A DNA stretch of 11,892 nucleotides from Bacteroides sp. (lineage in GTDB: Bacteria > Bacteroidota > Bacteroidia > Bacteroidales > Bacteroidaceae). The DNA lies in the NCBI GenBank assembly GCA_019414725.1, contig DXLM01000085.1:1-11892 (forward strand). Direction: 5' to 3'. Both the position numbers and the translations under genes were made by a program. Of the stretch, positions 6,502-11,892 are shown piece after piece. The first letter of the stretch is position 1. Each line of letters begins with the position of its first letter. The notes under the pieces were generated by a model. That model worked only from the letters and a program-made list of their open reading frames with translations. It did not search any database and was not told where the DNA came from.

Positions 6502-7830
6502 ATGAAGCCACAATTACTCATAGGGGCCGCTACATCGGGAAGCGGAAAAACGACTTTTACGATGGGGCTGCTGCGGGCATTGCACAAACGAGGTCTGCGG
6601 GTACAGCCTTTTAAATGTGGTCCTGATTATATTGATACACAATTTCATACGCTGGCTGCTGACCATGAGTCGGTGAATTTGGATACTTGGATGGCATCAA
6701 ATACCCATGTACAACATCTGTATAATAAATATGGAGATGGAGCCGATGTATGTGTAACCGAAGGAGTGATGGGATTGTTTGACGGTTATCAAAGAATGCA
6801 GGGAAGTAGTGCTGAAATAGCCAGATTGTTGAATATCCCTGTAGTGCTTATAGTAAGTGCGCGTTCTACAGCTTATTCTGTGGCTCCGTTAATTTATGGT
6901 TTCAAGCATTTTAATCCGGCTGTGAAGATTGCAGGTATTGTTTTCAATCAAGTGTCATCTCCTTCTCATTTCGCTTATTTACGTGAGGCTTGTGTTGATG
7001 CAGGAGTGGAATGTTTGGGATATCTGCCTATGACAGAAGGGTTGAAAATTCCATCCCGGCACTTGGGTTTGACATTGACAGCCAAACGTTCCATGAACAC
7101 CTTGATAGAACAGGCTGCGGAATTGGTTGGAAAATATGTGGATTTGGATAAGCTGCTGAGTATTTGTCATCGTAATTTCCCGTGTCGGTATACATTGCCT
7201 TATAGTTCAGAAACAGGGGTGGAAAGTTTTACTCCTTCTGCTAAAAAGATGAAGATAGCCATAGCGCGGGATCCGGCTTTCAACTTTATCTATAGAGAAA
7301 ACATAGACCGCTTGTCTGCGCTAGGAAGCATTACTTATTTCAGTCCTGTATATGGTAGTGATTTGCCGGATGCTGATTTGGTTTATTTACCCGGAGGATA
7401 TCCGGAATTGTTCGCCCGTCAACTACATCGGCGCAAAAAGTTAATGGAAGCATTAAGAACTTATGCAGAGGAGGGGGGGAAAATTTTGGCCGAGTGTGGA
7501 GGTATGATGTTTCTCACCCGTTCCTTGACAGCCCGCCAGGGAGGGACTGCATATGCCATGACGGGTATTTTGCCTTTGGATTGTACCATGGTGGGTGCCA
7601 GACTTCATCTAGGATATCGCCGTATAGAATATAAAGGGATGGAGCTTCGCGGGCACGAATTTCATTATTCCAATGTTGTTGCTCCTGACGCTATGCCTTC
7701 TGTAGCAAAACAATTTACGGCAAGAGGAATGGAAGTGAGTACCCCGCTTTATAGATATAAAAACGTGATAGCCGGATATACTCATCTATATTGGGGGGAA
7801 ACGGATATCTTGAAATTATGGAAAGTATGA
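6502..7830 (+). CDS. cbiA: Cobyrinic acid a,c-diamide synthase
   Basis: Glutamine-dependent amidase (EC 6.3.5.11) that uses ATP to amidate the a and c side chains of cobyrinic acid, in the cytoplasm. The 442-residue length is typical. The N-terminal dethiobiotin-synthetase-like domain has the P-loop GAATSGSGKTT (8-18, Lys16) and CGPDYIDTQFH (39-49). The C-terminal class I glutaminase domain has YLPGGYPELFA, the nucleophile in AECGGMMFL (Cys332), GHEFHYS (384-390) and a catalytic-type His428 in AGYTHLYW. It is the first gene of the operon. Its stop overlaps the start of the adenosyltransferase by 4 bases (ATGA). Because the substrate is cobyrinic acid, its presence hints that the cell makes the corrin ring or salvages early corrinoids; ring-building genes are not in this window. 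Confidence 0.96.
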   Translation: MKPQLLIGAATSGSGKTTFTMGLLRALHKRGLRVQPFKCGPDYIDTQFHTLAADHESVNLDTWMASNTHVQHLYNKYGDGADVCVTEGVMGLFDGYQRMQGSSAEIARLLNIPVVLIVSARSTAYSVAPLIYGFKHFNPAVKIAGIVFNQVSSPSHFAYLREACVDAGVECLGYLPMTEGLKIPSRHLGLTLTAKRSMNTLIEQAAELVGKYVDLDKLLSICHRNFPCRYTLPYSSETGVESFTPSAKKMKIAIARDPAFNFIYRENIDRLSALGSITYFSPVYGSDLPDADLVYLPGGYPELFARQLHRRKKLMEALRTYAEEGGKILAECGGMMFLTRSLTARQGGTAYAMTGILPLDCTMVGARLHLGYRRIEYKGMELRGHEFHYSNVVAPDAMPSVAKQFTARGMEVSTPLYRYKNVIAGYTHLYWGETDILKLWKV

Positions 7831-8402
7831 AACGTATTTATACACGAACCGGAGATAAGGGCATGACAGGAATTCATGGTGGAGAGCGGGTTTTTAAAGA
7901 TGATATCCGCATTGAAGCTAATGGATGTATTGATGAGTTGAATGCTGTTATAGGAATTGTGCGTTCGTTTTTACCTCAGGAGCACGAATGGCAATCCTTG
8001 CTTTTTTCAATTCAGAAAAACATGATGGCAGTGATGAGCCATGTGGCTACACCATCAACTATCCGTGAAGGGAATCCTAATATCTTGCCTGATGATTTAT
8101 GCTCTTTTTGTGAGGAAGCAATGGATACATTGATGGAACAGATGGAGGATAATAGTTCCTTTATCCTTCCCGGAGGAACGCCGGTATCAGCGCAGCTGCA
8201 GTTTGCTAGGACGGTGGCACGCCGGGCTGAACGGAGATTATGGACTTTGCATAAACAAGATCCGTTACCGGAGATAATTCTTCGGTTTATCAACCGGCTG
8301 TCCGATTTGTTTTTTGTTATGGCCCGTTATGAGATGCAACAACAGAACTGGACGGAAGAAAAGTGGCAGTCCTTTGCATATAAAAGAAAGAAGAAAGAGT
8401 GA
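7827..8402 (+). CDS. pduO: ATP:cob(I)alamin / cob(I)yrinate diamide adenosyltransferase, PduO type
   Basis: Transfers the 5'-deoxyadenosyl group of ATP to reduced corrinoid (EC 2.5.1.17 activity), making the coenzyme form. The protein has 191 residues if it starts at 7827. The ATP-binding N-terminus reads YTRTGDKGMTGIHGGERV, followed by IDELNAVIG (35-43) and the PduO-family signature RTVARRAERR (128-137). INRLSDLFFVMAR (155-167) is the usual last helix. I chose the ATG at 7827 because family members start just ahead of this TGD motif and it makes an ATGA overlap with the cbiA stop. In-frame TTG (7791) and ATG (7818) starts would add 12 or 3 residues. Its place between cbiA and cobQ matches adenosylation of the a,c-diamide. 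It is the PduO fold, not the unrelated CobA/BtuR type often found in such operons. Confidence 0.94.
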   Translation: MKRIYTRTGDKGMTGIHGGERVFKDDIRIEANGCIDELNAVIGIVRSFLPQEHEWQSLLFSIQKNMMAVMSHVATPSTIREGNPNILPDDLCSFCEEAMDTLMEQMEDNSSFILPGGTPVSAQLQFARTVARRAERRLWTLHKQDPLPEIILRFINRLSDLFFVMARYEMQQQNWTEEKWQSFAYKRKKKE

Positions 8403-9892
8403 TGAAAAAGAATTTACACCCGATTATGTTGGCAGGAACAGGCAGTGATGTTGGCAAAAGTGTCATCGCTGCTGCATTATGCCGCATTTTTAAACAGGAC
8501 GGTTATCGACCGGCACCTTTTAAGGCACAGAATATGGCACTGAATTCATATGCCACTCCGGAAGGGTTGGAAATAGGGCGTGCACAAGCTGTACAGGCCG
8601 AAGCGGCTGGAGTCCCTTGTCATACGGACATGAATCCTTTGTTGTTGAAACCCAGTTCCGATCATACTTCGCAAGTGGTATTAAACGGTCGTCCCATCGG
8701 TAATCGTAACGCTTTTGAGTATTTTCGCAAGGAGGGACGTGAAGAGCTGAGGCAGGAGGTAAACGCAGCCTTTGACCGTCTTGCCGCACGTTATAACCCT
8801 ATTGTAATGGAGGGAGCAGGGAGTATTTCCGAAATAAATCTGCGGGATACTGATTTGGTGAATATGCCGATGGCCTGTTATGCGGATGCGGATGTGATTT
8901 TGGTAGCTGATATTGACCGGGGAGGAGTATTTGCCAGTGTCTATGGTTCGGTCATGTTACAAACTCCTGAGGACAAGAAACGTATAAAAGGAGTAATCAT
9001 TAATAAATTCAGAGGGGATATCCGTTTGTTTGAGTCTGGTGTGAAGATGATGGAGGATTTATGTGGTATTCCTGTCTTGGGAATAATACCTTATTATAGA
9101 AATATACATATTGAGGAAGAGGATTCCGTAGGCTTGGACTATAAACGGATGCAAGCCGTGGAAGGCAAAATAAACATAGCAGTTGTTCTGTTGCGTCATC
9201 TCTCAAACTTTACAGATTTCAACAGATTGGAACGGGATGAACGGGTGCACCTTTATTATACCAATAATACGGAAGATCTGGCCAAAGCTGATATTATTCT
9301 GCTTCCTGGCAGCAAAAGCACTTTGGATGACTTGTATGAGTTGAGACGGAACGGGGTGGCGCAAGCTGTCCTACGTGCGCATAGGGAAGGGGTTACTGTA
9401 ATGGGAATTTGTGGGGGATACCAATTGATGGGACTTGAGATTCACGATCCGGAAGGAGTGGAGGGAGAGATCCGTCAATTGCCGGGACTGGGACTGCTTC
9501 CCGTCATTACTACGATGCAAGGGGAGAAGGTGACGCGGCAGGTGAATTTTCATTTTCTTGAGAATGCGGAAACTTGCCAAGGATATGAAATACACATGGG
9601 AGAAACCCGCCCGGTTCCGGGGGTGTCTGTAGTTCCTTTGAATAGACTGGAAGACGGTGGAGAGGACGGTTGTTTTGTAAACCAAAAATGTATGGGAAGT
9701 TATATTCATGGAATATTGGATAATCAGGCATTTATAGATTATTTGCTGGAACCATACGCAGAAAAACTGGAGTGTCATACGGTGTTGGATTACCGGACTT
9801 ATAAAGAAGAACAATATGATAAATTGGCAGAGCATGTACGCAGTCATCTTAATCTGCCTTTGTTGTACCAAATAATGAGTGGGAATGATTGA
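8402..9892 (+). CDS. cobQ: Adenosylcobyric acid synthase
   Basis: Cytoplasmic glutamine- and ATP-dependent amidase (EC 6.3.5.10; also named CbiP) that amidates the b, d, e and g side chains to give adenosylcobyric acid. With the ATG at 8402 it has 496 residues, the usual size. The N-terminal domain has the P-loop GTGSDVGKS (12-20), FKAQNMALNS (40-49) and VMEGAGSISEINLRD (135-149). The glutaminase domain has LLPGSKST (300-307), the nucleophile Cys337 in GICGGYQLMG, GYEIHMG (394-400) and His436 in GSYIHGIL. The ATG overlaps the preceding stop by one base (TGATG) behind a purine-rich AGAAAGAAGAAAGA; a GTG one codon earlier is also possible. It shares its architecture with CbiA, but motif content and size separate the two clearly. 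Confidence 0.97.
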   Translation: MKKNLHPIMLAGTGSDVGKSVIAAALCRIFKQDGYRPAPFKAQNMALNSYATPEGLEIGRAQAVQAEAAGVPCHTDMNPLLLKPSSDHTSQVVLNGRPIGNRNAFEYFRKEGREELRQEVNAAFDRLAARYNPIVMEGAGSISEINLRDTDLVNMPMACYADADVILVADIDRGGVFASVYGSVMLQTPEDKKRIKGVIINKFRGDIRLFESGVKMMEDLCGIPVLGIIPYYRNIHIEEEDSVGLDYKRMQAVEGKINIAVVLLRHLSNFTDFNRLERDERVHLYYTNNTEDLAKADIILLPGSKSTLDDLYELRRNGVAQAVLRAHREGVTVMGICGGYQLMGLEIHDPEGVEGEIRQLPGLGLLPVITTMQGEKVTRQVNFHFLENAETCQGYEIHMGETRPVPGVSVVPLNRLEDGGEDGCFVNQKCMGSYIHGILDNQAFIDYLLEPYAEKLECHTVLDYRTYKEEQYDKLAEHVRSHLNLPLLYQIMSGND

Positions 9893-10895
9893 AGGACATG
9901 GTGATGATGCTTATAAGTATAAAGCAATAAAGATAAATTTCAGTTCAAACGTATATAATCATGTAGACCATAGCGGATTACATCAACATTTGTTTCAGCA
10001 GATGGAAAGTATCCGTACGTACCCCGAACCGGAACCTTATTCGTTGGAAAAGGTTTTAGCGGAACGGTTTCATCTTTCGTCTGAAGAGGTTTGTGTGACC
10101 AATGGGGCTACGGAAGCCATTTATTTAATAGCTCAGACATTCAGGAATCAGATTTCGGCTATCTTGATGCCCACTTTCAGCGAATATGCGGATGCTTGTC
10201 GTCTGCATGGTCATAAAGTGGTTCCTATATATAATTTGAACCGTTTGCCGGATAGGGGGAGGTTGATATGGTTATGTAATCCTAATAATCCCACAGGAGA
10301 GGTTAGGGAGAAGGAAGTCTTGACAGCCTGTATAAAACAAAATCCGCAGCGTATTTTTATCATGGACCAGTCGTATGAATTCTTTACACAGAAGGCTTTG
10401 CTTACAGCCAAGGAGGCTGCGGAATTTCCGAATGTTATTCTGTTGCATTCCATGACAAAACGTTTTGCCGTGCCCGGCTTGCGTTTAGGATATATCACTG
10501 CATGTAAAGAACTGCTACATGAAATCCGGACACAGCGGATGCCTTGGTCTGTTAATCAGTTGGCTATAGAGGCCGGGCATTATTTATTGTCTTCTTCTCA
10601 ATATGATATAGATATCTCTTTGTTATTGAGGGAAAAAGAGAGATTAGTTCAATCTTTACTTTCAATAGGGGGAATGGAGATCTGGCCATCGGATACTCAC
10701 TATATGTTAGTTCAATTGCGGATGGGAAAGGCGGCGGCTTTGAAAGAATATCTGGCAACAGAGCAGGGAATTCTTATTCGTGACGCATCCAATTTTGAAG
10801 GGCTGAATGAACACTTCTTCCGTATTGCTACACAAACTCCGGAAGAAAATGACAAATTGGTAGAAAGTATAAAGAAATGGACATATATGTATTAA
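9885..10895 (+). CDS. cobD: Threonine-phosphate decarboxylase (PLP-dependent, CobD type)
   Basis: PLP enzyme of aminotransferase fold (EC 4.1.1.81) that decarboxylates L-threonine phosphate to (R)-1-amino-2-propanol phosphate, the linker joined to cobyric acid by CbiB. The 336 residues include NGATEAIY (73-80), CNPNNPTG (131-138), the Asp161 that contacts the PLP ring nitrogen, the Schiff-base Lys192 in SMTKRFAVPGLRLGY, and Arg313 in FFRIAT for substrate carboxylate. It is slightly shorter than Salmonella CobD. The ATG at 9885 overlaps the end of cobQ by 8 bases; a GTG two codons earlier is possible. Fold alone could also fit histidinol-phosphate aminotransferase; the position between cobQ and cbiB decides for CobD. 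No threonine kinase (PduX-like) gene is in the window. Confidence 0.92.
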   Translation: MIEGHGDDAYKYKAIKINFSSNVYNHVDHSGLHQHLFQQMESIRTYPEPEPYSLEKVLAERFHLSSEEVCVTNGATEAIYLIAQTFRNQISAILMPTFSEYADACRLHGHKVVPIYNLNRLPDRGRLIWLCNPNNPTGEVREKEVLTACIKQNPQRIFIMDQSYEFFTQKALLTAKEAAEFPNVILLHSMTKRFAVPGLRLGYITACKELLHEIRTQRMPWSVNQLAIEAGHYLLSSSQYDIDISLLLREKERLVQSLLSIGGMEIWPSDTHYMLVQLRMGKAAALKEYLATEQGILIRDASNFEGLNEHFFRIATQTPEENDKLVESIKKWTYMY

Positions 10896-11809
10896 TTCTT
10901 CCGTTGTTGATAGGATGGATATTAGATAAATTGCTTGGGGATCCGGTAGGATTGCCGCATCCAGTGGTAGGATTCGGGAAGCTGATCTCTTTTTGTGAGA
11001 AACGATGGAACTGTGGGACACATCGGATGTTGAAAGGAGGGGTGGCGGCCATTATGCTTATTTTGCTAGTGTATGCAGGATCTGTTTTGGTATTGCATTA
11101 TCTGTTTGTGCTAAACCGTTGGTTGGGTATTATCCTCTCTGCTGTGCTTGTTTTCTATTGTTTGGCAGGAACTACACTTATCAACGAAGTAAGGCAGGTT
11201 TTTTTGGCTGCGGATCATTCTTTGGAGGAAGGAAGAAAGCAGGTTTCCCGTATTGTAGGGCGTGATACTTCGGAACTGACAGATCAGGAAGTGCGTACGG
11301 CTGCTTTGGAAACATTGGCTGAGAATTTGAGTGATGGGGTTATTGCTCCATTATTCTGGTATTTGCTTTTGGGAGTTCCCGGTATGCTTGCTTATAAGAT
11401 GGTTAATACGCTTGACTCTATGATAGGCTATAGGAATGAACGTTATCTTCAGTTTGGTTGTGTCGCTGCACATATTGATGATATGGCGAACTATATTCCG
11501 GCTCGTCTAACTGCATTTTTAATGGTGCTGTGTGCAGGGCGTCCCGGTTTGCTGAGATTTGTAGGTAAATATGGTAACCGGCATGCGAGTCCTAATTCAG
11601 GTTATCCGGAGTCTGCTTTAGCAGGTATCTTGAATTGCCGTTTTGGAGGTCCTCATGTTTATTTTGGAGAGATAGTCTATAAACCTTTTATTGGAGATAA
11701 GGATCGGTTTATCCATACACAGGATATGCATAAAGCTGTCGATATAAACAGGAGAGCAGAAATCTTGATGGTTATAGTAAATATTGTTTGCTTATATTTG
11801 GTCGGTTGA
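10877..11809 (+). CDS. cbiB: Adenosylcobinamide-phosphate synthase
   Basis: Integral inner-membrane enzyme (EC 6.3.1.10) that joins aminopropanol phosphate to adenosylcobyric acid, giving adenosylcobinamide phosphate. Its 310 residues show family motifs in order: LDKLLGDPVGLPHPV (16-30), VSRIVGRDTSEL (123-134), ETLAENLSDGVIAPLFW (145-161), KMVNTLDSMIGYRNERY (174-190), DDMANYIPARLTA (201-213) and SPNSGYPESALAG (238-250). Membrane segments are visible near 4-16, 54-78, 82-102, 153-173, 209-222 and 293-309. Its ATG lies inside the end of cobD with a 19-base overlap, suggesting translational coupling. It is the last gene of the operon in view. The next steps (CobU/CobT/CobS) are not in the window, and the -33 element of a tRNA promoter sits within its last codons. 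Confidence 0.96.
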   Translation: MDIYVLILPLLIGWILDKLLGDPVGLPHPVVGFGKLISFCEKRWNCGTHRMLKGGVAAIMLILLVYAGSVLVLHYLFVLNRWLGIILSAVLVFYCLAGTTLINEVRQVFLAADHSLEEGRKQVSRIVGRDTSELTDQEVRTAALETLAENLSDGVIAPLFWYLLLGVPGMLAYKMVNTLDSMIGYRNERYLQFGCVAAHIDDMANYIPARLTAFLMVLCAGRPGLLRFVGKYGNRHASPNSGYPESALAGILNCRFGGPHVYFGEIVYKPFIGDKDRFIHTQDMHKAVDINRRAEILMVIVNIVCLYLVG

Positions 11810-11828
11810 AAAATATATATTACTTTTG
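11797..11828 (+). promoter_or_regulatory. Promoter of tRNA-Gly
   Basis: TTTG (11797-11800), exactly 20 bases, then TACTTTTG (11821-11828): a full match to the Bacteroides promoter consensus TTTG-N19-21-TAnnTTTG. The tRNA begins 16 bases after the -7 box. The -33 element overlaps the last codons of cbiB. No terminator hairpin is seen between cbiB (stop at 11809) and the tRNA. Confidence 0.75.
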
Positions 11829-11844
11829 TTTCCGTTTTAGAGAT

Positions 11845-11892
11845 GCGGCAGTAGCTCAGTTGGTAGAGCATCAGCTTCCCAAGCTGAGGGTC
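11845..11892 (+). tRNA. tRNA-Gly(CCC), 3' part outside the window
   Basis: The first 48 bases of a tRNA are present: acceptor 5' strand GCGGCAG, D arm GCTCAGTTGGTAGAGC, anticodon stem TCAGC/GCTGA around the loop TTCCCAA, and the beginning of the variable region. The anticodon CCC (11878-11880) reads the glycine codon GGG. The T arm and acceptor 3' strand are beyond the edge. Confidence 0.93.

Noticed and set aside
7791..7826. TTG-started N-terminal extension of the adenosyltransferase
   Set aside because: The extra 12 residues match no family feature; the ATG at 7827 fits the family start and the ATGA overlap.
1..11892. CRISPR arrays, insertion sequences, transposases or phage genes
   Set aside because: No regularly spaced direct repeats, recombinase motifs or terminal repeats were seen anywhere in the window.

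Overview
The window is a vitamin B12 (cobalamin) uptake and synthesis locus from a gut-type Bacteroidota, most likely Bacteroides or Phocaeicola. This rests on SusC/BtuB-style TonB receptors (one with an N-terminal carboxypeptidase-regulatory-like domain), weak Shine-Dalgarno sequences, moderate G+C, and several promoters of the Bacteroides form TTTG-N19-21-TAnnTTTG. Genus is an inference from these traits; no search was run.

Left arm, all on the minus strand (1-6266). Reading in the direction of transcription, it starts with a 562-residue AspT/YidE-type transporter (4578-6266), followed by a hairpin that may end its transcript. Next come two TonB-dependent receptors in tandem, at 2008-4185 (complete) and 1-1636 (cut by the window edge). 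Each receptor has its own cobalamin riboswitch in its leader, at about 4251-4434 and 1781-1955. Both are therefore best read as BtuB-type corrinoid importers of the outer membrane that are switched off when B12 is plentiful.

Right arm, all on the plus strand (6502-11809). Five genes are packed end to end with overlapping starts and stops: cbiA, a PduO-type ATP:corrinoid adenosyltransferase, cobQ, cobD and cbiB. Their order follows the reaction order: a,c-diamide formation, adenosylation, amidation to adenosylcobyric acid, production of aminopropanol phosphate, and its attachment to give adenosylcobinamide phosphate. The operon has a promoter just upstream of cbiA and only a very short leader. 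I see no cobalamin riboswitch in front of it, unlike the receptors.

Right edge. A tRNA-Gly with anticodon CCC begins at 11845 and runs off the window. Its own promoter has the -33 element inside the last codons of cbiB.

The locus is coherent and its genes belong to known families. The points most worth a second look are: the split in regulation (receptors under riboswitches, synthesis operon apparently not); the two differently built receptors; a perfect inverted repeat against the start codon of one receptor; the unexplained AspT-like transporter between the two B12 arms; and the tRNA promoter buried in cbiB. I found no clearly undescribed system.
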